Assembly: GCA_900547395.1 (NCBI GenBank)
Contig: URGP01000021.1
Span: 1-44,022, forward strand
DNA: 44,022 bases
From: an uncultured Opitutales bacterium
Lineage (GTDB): Bacteria; Verrucomicrobiota; Verrucomicrobiia; Opitutales; Intestinicryptomonadaceae
Direction: 5' to 3'
A model generated the notes under the pieces. That model searched no databases. It saw only the letters and a program-made list of their open reading frames with translations, and was not told the DNA's origin. Made by a program: the position numbers and the translations under genes. The stretch's first letter is position 1, and each line of letters starts with the position of its first letter. Shown here one piece after another: positions 1 to 9,032 of the stretch.

Positions 1-1056
1 GTGCCGAGACGGCGCGGATTTTGTAAAGCAAAACCAAGCCGCGAGCACAATCCCCCCCGACAAATGCCGGTTCATAAAGCCGTTTAGTAACAATATCGCA
101 AATTTTGACTGCCAGTGCAACAAAGCCAATACCCGTTTACCAAAATGGGAAAATTTTAATTTACAGCAATGACGCCGCCCCGAATTTGAACTTTTCGCGC
201 AATCCGTCAAAATTTTCCAACAACGACGGTCTTTTTAATTCCATACGCAAAAGAATTGAACTGCACCGCCTGAAAAAATTCTCGCAAAACCTCGACGACG
301 ACTCGCAATACACCTTGATGTCAAACCATGAGTTTGAAACGCTCTTCCACGCAAAAGACAGGGATAACGAAGTTGAGTTCCGCCTTCTTTTCACCGCCCT
401 TGCGCAAACGCAAATTTTGAAAATAATGAAAGATCAAAACTTCGGATATGGCGATGATTTCTCATTTAAAAAGCGCGGAAAAATAAATTTAATTTCAGCA
501 AAACACTTAGATGACGCACCAATAGACACCAATCCAAAACGTTTCCAAGATTTCGATTTTCACAGGGCAAAAAGAAAATTTAGAGTTCAACGAAAAGTAT
601 TTTAAGGATATATATTTCGCATTTGCGCCTCTAATTTCAATCCCGCTCTACCAGCAGACGTGCACACATGAAGACATTTATAATGACAACACAAAGCAAC
701 TGTCATTCTGGAAACATGAAGCCATAGCAAACTTTTACGGAGACGGCCATTTCAAACATCCGCAGTGCGTCACACGCTCCATTCTGAAAACAACCACAGT
801 CTCGCGCGAAAACGGAGTAAGCAAAATTTTAGCTTCCGCGCACGGTTTTAGAACACAATCCCGCATTTCATATGTAAAAGTTTTTGGCGGAGACGGCAAC
901 TGGCACAATGTTGCAGTGAAATGGGACGAATACCTGCCCATATGCAATTCGTCGCTAATATCATTTGCAGAAAGCGAGGAAATCGAAAAAATTAAAGCCA
1001 ATAAAAATAACGCACGTTTAAGACGCAATATTTACTCTTGGGTTGAAATAGGTTGA
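1..1056 (+). pseudogene. Frameshifted, decayed protein gene, left end outside the window
   Basis: Coding-like sequence runs through all three forward frames. Frame 2 is open from the window edge to a TGA near 167-169 (it reads ADFVKQNQAASTIPPDKC). Frame 3 is open from about 105 to 605 (it reads SNHEFETLFHAKDRDNEVEF). Frame 1 carries on from about 560 to the TGA at 1054-1056 (it reads KYFKDIYFAFAPLISIPLYQ, later YVKVFGGDGNWHNVAVKWDE). The switch points, about 120-165 and about 545-575, imply two frameshifts in what was one protein of at least 330 residues. The only start available to the middle piece is a TTG at 105 with no ribosome site. I do not recognise the family. Sequencing error is possible, but two shifts within 450 bp favour decay. 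The last 25 bases overlap the end of the convergent small gene. Confidence 0.6.
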
Positions 1057-1190
1057 TTTTTCGATGCGTAAGATTTCTCCAAGATAAAAACTATATACTC
1101 TTTCAAGTCCATACCGCATTCCTTTGCGTAAACTTCCAAAATTTCCACAATCTCTTTTGATATTTTTATCTGTATTTTTTGCGTTTTCAA
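1032..1190 (-). CDS. Small ribbon-helix-helix-like DNA-binding protein (52 aa)
   Basis: This 52-residue frame starts at a TTG (1190-1188), preceded at six bases by GAGG, a clear ribosome site. The protein opens with an alternating basic strand (KTQKIQIKIS), then helix KEIVEILEVYAKECG, a turn, and helix MDLKEYIVFILEKSY. This strand-helix-turn-helix order is that of CopG/Arc-type ribbon-helix-helix repressors, which bind DNA as dimers through the N-terminal strand and often act as antitoxins or copy-number repressors. No toxin gene sits beside it; the neighbour is the decayed gene whose 3' end it overlaps by 25 bp. The family call rests on secondary-structure pattern only. Confidence 0.5.
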   Translation of the reverse strand: MKTQKIQIKISKEIVEILEVYAKECGMDLKEYIVFILEKSYASKNQPISTQE

Positions 1191-1236
1191 ATTGCGCCTC
1201 GTTTACAATCTTTTTTAATTTTAAGCAACAAAAAAG

Positions 1237-1265
1237 ATTAAACCATATTTTATCATAAAATGCAA
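1237..1265 (-). promoter_or_regulatory. Possible sigma-70 promoter of the small RHH-like gene
   Basis: On the minus strand TTGCAT (1265-1260) is followed after 17 bases by TTTAAT (1242-1237), about 45 bases upstream of the TTG start. The surroundings are very AT-rich, so chance matches are likely. Confidence 0.3.
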
Positions 1266-1344
1266 TCGCTTTTTAGTTATTTTATTGTTTTATTTTTAGA
1301 CTAAAATAATATTTATCATTTTAAAAATGGTTTATTTTCATAAA

Positions 1345-1368
1345 AAAATCCCGATTTCTCGGGATTTT
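1345..1368 (-). terminator. Rho-independent terminator of the U32 gene
   Basis: A ten-base stem AAAATCCCGA/TCGGGATTTT with a four-base loop sits 22 bases past the U32 stop. Read on the minus strand it is followed by a run of T. Confidence 0.85.
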
Positions 1369-1390
1369 CTGCAAGGAACGCAATCCTTTG

Positions 1391-2644
1391 CTAAATAAAT
1401 ATGTAAAGCCTGTCGTTTTTGCGAAGTTTCTGCGGCACTTTCACGGATATTACATCGCCTTTTTTTGCGGATTTCACAGGCACTCCCGCACACAGCATAT
1501 TTTGCGGCAAAAAGCGCACAAAACCCGTGGCGTCGCCCTCGACCTGCACTTCCTGCCCCTCTTCAACCGAGGAATTGTCGATTGAAATTTTTGCGACGCC
1601 GAGTTTTGAAAAATAGTTTAAGACATGCCCCAAAATCGTTTTGCGCTTTGAAGCATGGTTGCCGAACGAAGTCCAATCGTGGATAGGTTTTCCCATATAA
1701 AACCCCGACGAAAAGCCGCGGTTAAACACGGAATTTAAGCGGTTTTGCAACTCCCCTTTCAAGGCTTCAAATTTCTCGCCAAAATCAGGCGACTTGCGGT
1801 TTGCGAAATAGAAATCGACGGCTTTTCTATATGCGCCGACGGTTTCAAAAACATAGTCCGCGCTTCGGTTTCTGCCTTCGATTTTAAGAGAATTAACGCC
1901 CGCTTCAATCAGCTTTTCAATAAACGGCAGAACGCACAAGTCTTTGGGGCTCATCACATAACCCTTGCCGACCAAAAAGCCTTCGTTGTCGCCGCGACCG
2001 TCGCTTACAAAATATTCCCTGCGGCACGGCTGCAAGCACTCGCCCCTGTTTGCGCTCTTTCCGCATTGGAAAAGCGACATAAAGCATCTGCCGCTCACCG
2101 AAACGCACATCGCCCCATGCGCAAAAACCTCGAAGGTGATTTCTTCCGCGACTTTTTTACCCAGAATTTTTACGAGAGAAGAGCGTATCTTTTTTATGTC
2201 TGAAATAGAGCATTCCCTCGCAAGCACGAAACGTTTTATACCGAAATTTTTATGATACAAGGCAATGGCTTCGGCGTTTGAAACACTTGCCTGCGTTGAC
2301 AAATACACCTCTATTCCAGCTTCGTTTGCGAATTTCAGCGCGGAATAGTCCCAAGCTATGATTGCATCGACGCCAGCTTTTTTTGCGGCGAAAACCGCGC
2401 GTTTAAGCTTAGGCATTTCGCTTTGGTAATAAATTGTGTTAAGCGTAAGATATTTGCGGACGCCTGCCAAATCGCATTTTTTGCAGAGCCTACGCATTTG
2501 CGGAATGCTGAAATTCTTTGCGCCTGCTCGCATGTTCAAGCCCTCAATTCCGAAATAAACGGCGTCAGCCCCCGCCTTGATTGCCGCGTCCAAACATATC
2601 ATGTCGCCCACGGGCGACATCACTTCGGGTTTTTTCATCCTCAT
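1391..2644 (-). CDS. U32 family protein, TrhP/RlhA-like RNA hydroxylation factor
   Basis: This 417-residue protein is a collagenase-like U32 protein. It starts with the family signature (PEVMSPVGDMICLDAAIKAG, then DAVYFGIEGLNMRA) and in the middle has the cysteine cluster GRCFMSLFQCGKSANRGEC followed by LQPCRREY. In known members those cysteines bind an iron-sulfur cluster. Characterised relatives (TrhP/YegQ, RlhA, UbiU/UbiV) act in prephenate-dependent hydroxylation of tRNA U34, in 23S rRNA C2501 hydroxylation, or in O2-independent ubiquinone synthesis, rather than as proteases. The length and lack of a long C-terminal extension fit TrhP better than RlhA, but the choice is an inference. The promoter at 2651-2679 would place the mRNA start at or next to the first ATG, so that start was kept; a second in-frame ATG lies two codons on. 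Confidence 0.85.
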   Translation of the reverse strand: MRMKKPEVMSPVGDMICLDAAIKAGADAVYFGIEGLNMRAGAKNFSIPQMRRLCKKCDLAGVRKYLTLNTIYYQSEMPKLKRAVFAAKKAGVDAIIAWDYSALKFANEAGIEVYLSTQASVSNAEAIALYHKNFGIKRFVLARECSISDIKKIRSSLVKILGKKVAEEITFEVFAHGAMCVSVSGRCFMSLFQCGKSANRGECLQPCRREYFVSDGRGDNEGFLVGKGYVMSPKDLCVLPFIEKLIEAGVNSLKIEGRNRSADYVFETVGAYRKAVDFYFANRKSPDFGEKFEALKGELQNRLNSVFNRGFSSGFYMGKPIHDWTSFGNHASKRKTILGHVLNYFSKLGVAKISIDNSSVEEGQEVQVEGDATGFVRFLPQNMLCAGVPVKSAKKGDVISVKVPQKLRKNDRLYIFI

Positions 2645-2650
2645 ATTGGC

Positions 2651-2679
2651 ATAACACCCTACTTAAATCGGATTGTCAA
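2651..2679 (-). promoter_or_regulatory. Strong sigma-70-like promoter of the U32 gene, possibly leaderless
   Basis: A consensus -35 TTGACA (2679-2674), 17 bp spacer and -10 TGTTAT (2656-2651) lie only six bases from the ATG at 2644. A normal start point would fall at the initiation codon. Confidence 0.6.
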
Positions 2680-2743
2680 CATATCTAAACAAAATAAAAA
2701 TTGAAAAATCCGCAATGTTGTGCAAAAAAAATATATTAAAAAC

Positions 2744-4066
2744 ATGGAACTTTCCCAAAACATAAAGCTCGGGCAAATTCAACGTCCTACGCTTAAAATG
2801 TACCAGAGCTTGAAAATACTCCAAGCCTCCGCGCTCGATTTGCAAAGTCTCATAAAAAGCGAATTAAACGAAAACCCGATGCTTGAAGAAATAAAGCCCG
2901 ACTCCGAAACGCTTTCGCTCGACGGGCTGGAAAGCGGAGCGTCAACCCCTGACGCCCAAAAAGCCCACGACTATCTTTTGAATATCCAAACTCAAAGCGA
3001 ATCGTTCGAGGAGCACCTGCAAAAACAGGCGGCGATGGAAATAAAAGACATTGAAATTCTGCGCGCGTTTTTGTTTTTGCAAAACCATCTCGATGAGCGC
3101 GGATTCTTGGAAGCCGACGCATTCGAGTGCGGAACCCGCGAAGGGCTGAAAAAACAAAATCTCGAAAAGGCATTGGAATTCATGCAGTCCTGCGAACCTG
3201 CGGGCGTAGGCGCGCGCGACTACCGCGAATGCTTTATGATTCAACTGCGCCAAAAAAGGCAGGAAAATTCTTTGGCCTTCAAAATTTTGGACAAGGCATA
3301 CGAACTTTTGCAAAAGCGCAAGATAAAGGAAATCGCGCGCATGCTCGGCGCAAGCCCAAGCGAAGTCGAGACTGCAATCTCGCAAATAGCAACGCTTGAC
3401 TTGGCTCCCGCAAAAAATTTTCAAACAGAAGAAGCCAAGGCGATTTTTGCGGACGTGAAATTTGAAAAAATCGGCGGAAAATGGCAAGCGTCTCTCACTA
3501 AGGAATATTTGCCAAAGCTTGCCATAAACGATTCCTACCGCCAAAAAATCGCAAGCGGGGCTATTTCAAAAAAGGAAGACAAGTCCTACATAAAAACAAA
3601 GCTGCGCGACGCAAAAAACGTCATAGAGGCAATCGAAAAACGGCAATCCACCCTGTTAAAAATCGCGAATGTCATTCTTGAAACGCAAATAGATTTCTTT
3701 GAGCATGGCATAGCCTATTTAAAGCCGCTCACAATGAAGAGCGTTGCGGAAAGCCTCGGACTGCACCACACAACAATAAGCCGCGCCATTGCGGAGAAGT
3801 ACGCGCAAATTGAAACGAAACTTCTGCCGATGCGCTACTTCTTCTCAACGGGATACGCAAAAGAAAACGGCTTTGTGTCGAACACATCGGTAAAGGACGA
3901 AATCAAAAAAATCGTAAAAAGCGAAAATCCGCGCAAACCCTATTCTGATTTGCAAATAGCGGAAATGCTAAACGATTCGGGACTTAACATTGCCCGAAGA
4001 ACCATCGCAAAATATCGGGAAAGCCTGAATATTCCGCCAAAAAATTTGCGCAAAAAAGAAGCATAA
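2744..4066 (+). CDS. rpoN: RNA polymerase sigma-54 factor
   Basis: Sigma-54 directs RNA polymerase to -24/-12 promoters and needs AAA+ activators to open them. The 440-residue protein has region I at the N terminus (KMYQSLKILQASALDLQSLI with the acidic NENPMLEE), a central core-binding and DNA-binding region with an HTH (MKSVAESLGLHHTTISRAI), and the invariant RpoN box ARRTIAKYRE at about residues 417-426. Length matches the family. The ATG at 2744 is preferred because region I begins right after it; a GTG at 2720 would add eight residues (MQKKYIKN). Neither has a clear Shine-Dalgarno. No enhancer-binding activator is present in the window. The gene is divergent from the U32 gene and ends in a terminator shared with the convergent PEP-CTERM gene. 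Confidence 0.96.
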   Translation: MELSQNIKLGQIQRPTLKMYQSLKILQASALDLQSLIKSELNENPMLEEIKPDSETLSLDGLESGASTPDAQKAHDYLLNIQTQSESFEEHLQKQAAMEIKDIEILRAFLFLQNHLDERGFLEADAFECGTREGLKKQNLEKALEFMQSCEPAGVGARDYRECFMIQLRQKRQENSLAFKILDKAYELLQKRKIKEIARMLGASPSEVETAISQIATLDLAPAKNFQTEEAKAIFADVKFEKIGGKWQASLTKEYLPKLAINDSYRQKIASGAISKKEDKSYIKTKLRDAKNVIEAIEKRQSTLLKIANVILETQIDFFEHGIAYLKPLTMKSVAESLGLHHTTISRAIAEKYAQIETKLLPMRYFFSTGYAKENGFVSNTSVKDEIKKIVKSENPRKPYSDLQIAEMLNDSGLNIARRTIAKYRESLNIPPKNLRKKEA

Positions 4067-4067
4067 A

Positions 4068-4096
4068 AAAAGGACGCCAAATTCACGGCGTCCTTT
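4068..4096. terminator. Bidirectional terminator between rpoN and the PEP-CTERM gene
   Basis: The stem AGGACGCC/GGCGTCCT with an eight-base loop is flanked by A-rich sequence on the left and T-rich on the right, so it can stop transcription from both convergent genes. Confidence 0.85.
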
Positions 4097-4114
4097 AATT
4101 TTTATTTTATGAAA

Positions 4115-5317
4115 TTACTTTCTCCTGCGATATGCCACAAATGCGAGAGCAATCGCGCCGAATATTGCCGCATATGTTGACGGTTCGGGAATTGAAGAAC
4201 CAAGCGAAGCCACTTTCAAGAACAATGTGCTGTCTTCCCAGAAGAGATTTTCGCCTTCCGCCAAACTCCAAGTTTCGCCCATTTTGTCGGAATTTGCGAT
4301 TGATATATTTGAAACATCAAAAGGTTCGAGTGTTTCCGTAAGCCTTATGAGAGCAACCACATATGTTTCGCCTGCATCAAAATCGCCATCAACCGAAAAA
4401 TTTTCCAAATCGAGCGTGATTGTGAAATTATTCACATTTGCCAAATTCTTACCTGTCAAAATTGCGTCAATGGAATTATCCACAATAGTGTCATCAGCAA
4501 CAAGCGACATTTTAGCAAAATCGACATCCTGCATTATGAAGTTCAAGAAAGAATTGGAGCGGTTTGCCTTAACTTCACCCGTGGAAACAGTCGCGGAACC
4601 GTAAATATTGATTGTTGACTGCGTACCAGCAGAGTCTGTCGTATAAATTGCTGCGGATGTCAAATTGCCCTTAATATCCCAAAGCGCAGTACCGTTTTGA
4701 CCATTGGAATGCGTACCGTTTACAGTAAGAAATGTTCCCGTTTTAAAAGTTGAACCTTTATCAATAAAAACAGTCGCAGTAGAGTTTTTAGAGCCTACAC
4801 CCTGCAAATGGTTCCAAGTATTTGACGTAATCGTAAAAGTTGAATTACCCGTAATTTTCAAATTCAAGTCGGTATATTGCTCGTTTGCGAAATACGCCAT
4901 CCAAGTGGTAAAGCTTGTACCGTTTTGCAAAGTAACATTTACAGTGTTGCGGTTATCTTCCGTTGCGGCAGTTGCGTTGGCATTTGATACACCGAAATTC
5001 ACTCGGTCGGAAACATTTATCGTTGCTCCATCCAATACCATATTTGCAGACTTTAAATCAATTCTGGTAGCTTTGAGATTGCCCAGGCTTGAATCTAATA
5101 CGGTTGTGGAACCATTTGCGGAATCTAAAAAATACCAAGTATTATTATTTCCAATTCCCGGAACGGAAGTTGCAGGAGTTGTCCCTTCAACATCGGTCGT
5201 CCAATTATCAAGATTGGACCAATCAGTATCTGCATTGCCGGTTCTGTAAAAATCAGCGAAAGCAAAGCTTGCAACGCTTGCCATAACAAGTGGTAATATC
5301 AGTTTTTTCATATACAT
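4115..5317 (-). CDS. PEP-CTERM sorted, secreted beta-helix-like protein (400 aa)
   Basis: The N terminus is a signal peptide (MKKLILPLVMASVASFAFA) followed by DWSNLDNWTTD, a motif common at the start of autotransporter-like passengers. The middle is Asn/Thr/Ser-rich with short strand-forming repeats and no catalytic motif. The C terminus is a PEP-CTERM tail: PEPSTYAAIFGA, a hydrophobic helix, then YRRRK. Such tails are recognised by exosortase, which cuts and anchors the protein at the outer envelope; exosortase is not in this window. The tail is nearly identical to that of the next gene upstream on the same strand, so the two share sorting although their passengers differ. The start is uncertain by two codons (ATG TAT ATG), and no Shine-Dalgarno is visible. 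Function unknown; surface or extracellular-matrix structural role is an inference. Confidence 0.85.
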   Translation of the reverse strand: MYMKKLILPLVMASVASFAFADFYRTGNADTDWSNLDNWTTDVEGTTPATSVPGIGNNNTWYFLDSANGSTTVLDSSLGNLKATRIDLKSANMVLDGATINVSDRVNFGVSNANATAATEDNRNTVNVTLQNGTSFTTWMAYFANEQYTDLNLKITGNSTFTITSNTWNHLQGVGSKNSTATVFIDKGSTFKTGTFLTVNGTHSNGQNGTALWDIKGNLTSAAIYTTDSAGTQSTINIYGSATVSTGEVKANRSNSFLNFIMQDVDFAKMSLVADDTIVDNSIDAILTGKNLANVNNFTITLDLENFSVDGDFDAGETYVVALIRLTETLEPFDVSNISIANSDKMGETWSLAEGENLFWEDSTLFLKVASLGSSIPEPSTYAAIFGAIALAFVAYRRRK

Positions 5318-5347
5318 ATAGGTTAAATAAGTTTTACTGATTTTTAA

Positions 5348-5376
5348 ATTATAAGACTCTCAACAAATTACAAGCA
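5348..5376 (-). promoter_or_regulatory. Probable promoter of the 400-aa PEP-CTERM gene
   Basis: A perfect -10 TATAAT (5353-5348) lies 17 bp from TGCTTG (5376-5371). The TGCTTG is part of AAAAAATGCTTG, an A-tract plus -35-like block that recurs upstream of two other minus-strand genes. Confidence 0.5.
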
Positions 5377-5449
5377 TTTTTTCATTTTTTTATTAACTGC
5401 CCCATATCCCCTCAAAAAAATACAAATACCGACTTTCAACGAACATAAA

Positions 5450-5484
5450 AAAACGGGCAAAGTTAAAAAAACCTTGCCCGTTTT
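5450..5484 (-). terminator. Rho-independent terminator of the 695-aa PEP-CTERM gene
   Basis: The 11-base stem AAAACGGGCAA/TTGCCCGTTTT closes a 13-base loop, followed on the minus strand by more T. It lies 15 bases past the stop codon. Confidence 0.85.
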
Positions 5485-5499
5485 CAGAAACAATCAAAA

Positions 5500-7587
5500 T
5501 TACTTTCTTCTGCGATATGCCGCAAATGCCAAAGCCAGCGCGCCGAATATCGCCGCGTATGTCGAAGGTTCGGGAACGTATGTCAGAGAAAGAACGAGAT
5601 TTCCGCCTGCAAAAGAAAGGTTTTCCAATCCGAAATCTTCCCAATCTGCCAAATCCGTGTTATTCTTAAATTCAAAAATACCCGCTATCAATTCTATATT
5701 TGAGAAATCAAGAATAGCATTGTTTAGTGTCGCATCGCCAGAAATTGTCATTATAACAAATTCAGCAATATCGCCTTCCGACAAGCCATTGACAGCTCCA
5801 AGATTTGCGCCGTCAATTACAAATGGGTTTGAAACAGTAGCGTTAGTTTTGTAAACTGCGAGATTTCTCGTGCTGAACATTGCAGTTGACGCATAGTCTA
5901 TGTTTGCGCTGTCAAGCACGAACGTAAATTGCGCGGAATCTTTTATGGAAGAAATACCATTGTTTGTGTTTGCAAATTGCGCCCCCGTATGGATTTCAAC
6001 GATTGCAGAATTACCGGTATATTTATCGCCATCAGCCACATTCATGCCGAGAGAGAAAAGATAATTTGAATCATTTGTATTCATGGCTTTGACGACAGAA
6101 CCTGCATCTTTGATTATCAAAGTTGCCTTTGCGTTGGCACCGCCCTGCGCCATCTGGAAAGATCTCAAAAGCGCAGAGCCGCCGTTTGAAACTTCAAATT
6201 TTGCGGTTGAGTTTGCGGCGTAAGCAAGCTTTATGTCGCTTGAATAACCAGTGCCCGCGGAATTTGCAATCTTGCCATTATTTAAAATCAAGGTTGAATT
6301 TGCGCCGCTCGCGCCACCGACATAGAAATTCGTATTGGCAAACCATTTGCCGCCGTCTGAAATTTCCAAAGTGCCGCTGCCCGAATTCATCCATACTTGC
6401 GTATTCTTTGCGCCGTTTGCCTGTTGGTAAACACCGCCATTTGTAATTTTAAGATTTGCAGTAGCGGTTGAGTTGTTTGCGACATAGATGTTAAAGTCGG
6501 AATTAGTGGCAGTCAAATTAAACGAACCTCCGTCAACCGTGAAGCTTGCCGTTTGATCCGCCTTGTTGCCGATAGCCAAAGTAGATCCCTTTACAACATT
6601 GTACGAACCGCCTTCGTTTACCAAAACATTGTTGTTCTGAACTTCAACGCCTGCATTGCTGTTAAATACGCCGCCGTTATTTACAGTCAAGCCGCCATTA
6701 ATTACAAAAAAGCCGGAATTTGAATTGAATGTTCCGCCGTCATTTAGCGTCAAACCGCCATTTTGCAAATTCGTATATGCAGAATTGATTACGCCGCCGT
6801 TTGAAACAGTTATACCCGCGCTCGAATCCGCGTTTCTGCCGACATAAATTGTGCCTGTGGAATTCCAAACTGAATTTTCACCCGAAACATTGATTTTAAC
6901 ATCGCTCTTAGAGTTATTCCCCATGTTGATGTTGCCTGTGGTGGTCATCAAACCGCCATCTGAAACATTGATTTCAGAATGCGTGGTAATGCCCCTGTTG
7001 CTTGGCTGGTTTCCCAAATTCATGTTGGCGACAGAAAATTCTCCGCCCGCAACATTTACGGAAAACTTTTGGGTATCAGCATTATTGTTGCCCCTGTCCC
7101 AAGTGGTCAAAGTTCCAACGTTTTCAATCTTCGCGCCCGTATAAATATTGATGACGGTGTCTTCCCCGCGATAGTTTGCAATGTTGAAAGTTCCCGTACC
7201 TTCCTTTGTCGTCAAAATTGAACCATTGTAAAGGTTAAGCGTGGTTTTTGCGCCCATAGAATCGCTGTCGCCGAAACGGAATTCCTTGCCCGCGAGCACA
7301 TAAATCGTGCCGTAATTTTCAATGGAGTTCTCAACAGGACCACTACCTGTACCCCACTTAAAGGCGTCATTTGCAGTAAAATCCAAAACTGCACCTTCTT
7401 CGATTTTCAAGTTGTAGTTAGTTCTGTTATCGCCGTTTAGTTCGAGAGTCGCGCCCGACTGGATCAGGGTATTGCCTTGAAGGGCAGACTGGGAAGCGTC
7501 CGCCGAAATTACTTTATCGTATGTAATTTCTTGCGCAAACATTGCAGAGGACGCAAGAAGTATGGTTAATGGAGTGATATATTTCAT
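5500..7587 (-). CDS. PEP-CTERM sorted, secreted beta-helix/autotransporter-repeat protein (695 aa)
   Basis: A signal peptide (MKYITPLTILLASSAMFAQ) leads into a long passenger of imperfect repeats of about 20 residues built around NGG, DGG and SNGGV turns, for example NGGLTLNDGGTFNS and NGGLTVNNGGVFNS. This is the pattern of parallel beta-helices and of passenger-associated transport repeats in type V autotransporters, but no beta-barrel follows. The protein ends in VPEPSTYAAIFGA, a hydrophobic segment and YRRRK, a PEP-CTERM sorting tail. It should be exported by Sec and anchored by exosortase, giving an elongated surface protein. The start ATG is directly followed by the signal peptide, so it is well supported. 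It is a sister of the 4115-5317 gene in sorting tail and of the 16633-18336 gene in passenger. Confidence 0.87.
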   Translation of the reverse strand: MKYITPLTILLASSAMFAQEITYDKVISADASQSALQGNTLIQSGATLELNGDNRTNYNLKIEEGAVLDFTANDAFKWGTGSGPVENSIENYGTIYVLAGKEFRFGDSDSMGAKTTLNLYNGSILTTKEGTGTFNIANYRGEDTVINIYTGAKIENVGTLTTWDRGNNNADTQKFSVNVAGGEFSVANMNLGNQPSNRGITTHSEINVSDGGLMTTTGNINMGNNSKSDVKINVSGENSVWNSTGTIYVGRNADSSAGITVSNGGVINSAYTNLQNGGLTLNDGGTFNSNSGFFVINGGLTVNNGGVFNSNAGVEVQNNNVLVNEGGSYNVVKGSTLAIGNKADQTASFTVDGGSFNLTATNSDFNIYVANNSTATANLKITNGGVYQQANGAKNTQVWMNSGSGTLEISDGGKWFANTNFYVGGASGANSTLILNNGKIANSAGTGYSSDIKLAYAANSTAKFEVSNGGSALLRSFQMAQGGANAKATLIIKDAGSVVKAMNTNDSNYLFSLGMNVADGDKYTGNSAIVEIHTGAQFANTNNGISSIKDSAQFTFVLDSANIDYASTAMFSTRNLAVYKTNATVSNPFVIDGANLGAVNGLSEGDIAEFVIMTISGDATLNNAILDFSNIELIAGIFEFKNNTDLADWEDFGLENLSFAGGNLVLSLTYVPEPSTYAAIFGALALAFAAYRRRK
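6662..6762. repeat. Tandem DNA repeat inside the beta-helix passenger gene
   Basis: Two 38-base units (6662-6699 and 6725-6762) match at most positions and are 63 bases, or 21 codons, apart. They encode two NGG-rich turns of the beta-helix, so the passenger probably grew by in-frame duplication. Confidence 0.6.
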
Positions 7588-7754
7588 TTTGCAAGCTAAT
7601 TTATATGGATATATTTAAAATAGAAAAATAAAAATTTTTATAACAGGTATATCAAAAGCTGACGAAATTCAAGCATTTTTTTAATTTTTTTGCAAATATT
7701 TCAAATCCACAACAACTTGTAAAAATTGCCAATATGTAAAAAGACGAAAAAAAC

Positions 7755-7779
7755 GCCGAAAATCATAAGAATTTTCGGC
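7755..7779 (-). terminator. Rho-independent terminator of the tig-clpP-clpX operon
   Basis: The nine-base stem GCCGAAAAT/ATTTTCGGC has a seven-base loop and is followed on the minus strand by G and seven T. It is 25 bases past the clpX stop. Confidence 0.85.
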
Positions 7780-7803
7780 ATTTTGAAAAAATTTTCCGCT
7801 TGG

Positions 7804-9030
7804 CTATTTGATGTCGTCTTTTGTGATGACGACCTTTTTTTGCGGATTGTCGGGCAATCTGTACATTATGTCAAGCATCACGCCCTCCATAATCGAACGC
7901 AAAGCCCTCGCGCCCGTGCCGAGCGCAATCGCCTTGTCGGCAATGGCGGCAACCGCTTCATCGGTAAATTCAAGCTCGACACCGTCAAAGGCGAAAAGCT
8001 TGCCAAACTGGCGCACCAAAGAATTTTTGGTTTTCGTCAATATATTTATCAAATCGTCGCGCGAAAGTTGGTTCAAGACACTTACCATCGGAAGCCTGCC
8101 GATAAATTCGGGAATGAAGCCGAACTGCGTCAAGTCTTCTGGCTGAACGTTTTTTAAAACGTCGCGCCCGCTGTCGGAATCGGAAACACTTTCGTTAAAG
8201 CCCAAGACCTTGTTTGCGGAGCGTCTTTCCACAATTTTATCCAGCCCCACAAACGCCCCGCCGCAAATAAAGAGAATGTTGCGGGTATCAACGCGGATAT
8301 ACTCTTGGTCGGGGTGCTTCCTGCCGCCCTTTGGCGGAATGTTGCAAACAGTGCCTTCCAAAATCTTCAAAAGTGCCTGCTGGACGCCCTCTCCGCCGAC
8401 ATCGCGGGTAATGGAAACATTTTGGGTTTTTCTGCCGATTTTATCGATTTCGTCAATGTAGATAATGCCGCACTGCGCTTTTTCCACGTTAAAATCCGCC
8501 GCGCGCAACAAATTCAAAACGATATTTTCGACGTCTTCGCCGACATAGCCCGCCTCGGTGAGCGTAGTTGCGTCTCCTATCGCGAAAGGGACGTCGAGCA
8601 TTTGGGCAAGAGTGCGGGCAAGGAAAGTCTTGCCGCTCCCCGTAGGGCCTATCAGCAAAATATTGCTCTTTTCCACATCCACGTCCTTGAATTTTTCAAG
8701 GAGCTCGTTCGGCTCTCCGCCTTCAATCTTAGACTTCAAGCGTTTGTAGTGGTTGTAAACCGCAACGCTCAAAACTTTCTTGGCGTCGTCTTGCCCGATT
8801 ATGTACTCGTCCAAAGCCCTCTTTATTTCGGAGGGGCTTTTCAGATTGAAATTCAACATCTGTTTCTGCTCTTCGCGCTTGGACTGCTTCATGTACACTT
8901 CAAGCATATTATGAAGTGCCTCTACGCACGAGGGACATATCAAAGACCCGTCCTTGCCTGAAAAGAAGTTCGATACTTCGCTTCTTCCCCTGCCGCAGAA
9001 ACTGCACCTTGGCTCGTTTTCCTTGTCCAT
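7804..9030 (-). CDS. clpX: ATP-dependent Clp protease ATP-binding subunit ClpX
   Basis: ClpX is the hexameric AAA+ unfoldase that recognises tagged proteins and feeds them to ClpP in the cytoplasm. The 408-residue protein has the N-terminal zinc-binding domain (Cys9, Cys12, Cys32, Cys35), Walker A GPTGSGKT at 128-135, pore loop GYVG at 161-164 and Walker B IIYIDEID at 189-195. The C terminus carries the small domain with [11 protein letters not shown]. Length is normal for the family. It starts three bases after the clpP stop, so the two are translationally linked, and it is the last gene before the operon terminator. Confidence 0.98.
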   Translation of the reverse strand: MDKENEPRCSFCGRGRSEVSNFFSGKDGSLICPSCVEALHNMLEVYMKQSKREEQKQMLNFNLKSPSEIKRALDEYIIGQDDAKKVLSVAVYNHYKRLKSKIEGGEPNELLEKFKDVDVEKSNILLIGPTGSGKTFLARTLAQMLDVPFAIGDATTLTEAGYVGEDVENIVLNLLRAADFNVEKAQCGIIYIDEIDKIGRKTQNVSITRDVGGEGVQQALLKILEGTVCNIPPKGGRKHPDQEYIRVDTRNILFICGGAFVGLDKIVERRSANKVLGFNESVSDSDSGRDVLKNVQPEDLTQFGFIPEFIGRLPMVSVLNQLSRDDLINILTKTKNSLVRQFGKLFAFDGVELEFTDEAVAAIADKAIALGTGARALRSIMEGVMLDIMYRLPDNPQKKVVITKDDIK

Positions 9031-9032
9031 GT

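Noticed and set aside
735..1028. A 97-codon minus-strand frame with a signal-peptide-like start
   Set aside because: It lies antisense to the last part of the decayed gene, where the forward frame has far more protein-like composition, and it has no ribosome site.
1391..2644. Annotation of the U32 protein as a collagenase or peptidase
   Set aside because: The characterised bacterial members with this iron-sulfur cysteine cluster act in RNA or ubiquinone hydroxylation; no protease active site is visible.
5500..7587. Repeats in the PEP-CTERM gene as a CRISPR array
   Set aside because: The repeats are in frame, imperfect, and spaced by codons of a beta-helix protein. There are no constant repeats with variable spacers and no cas gene.
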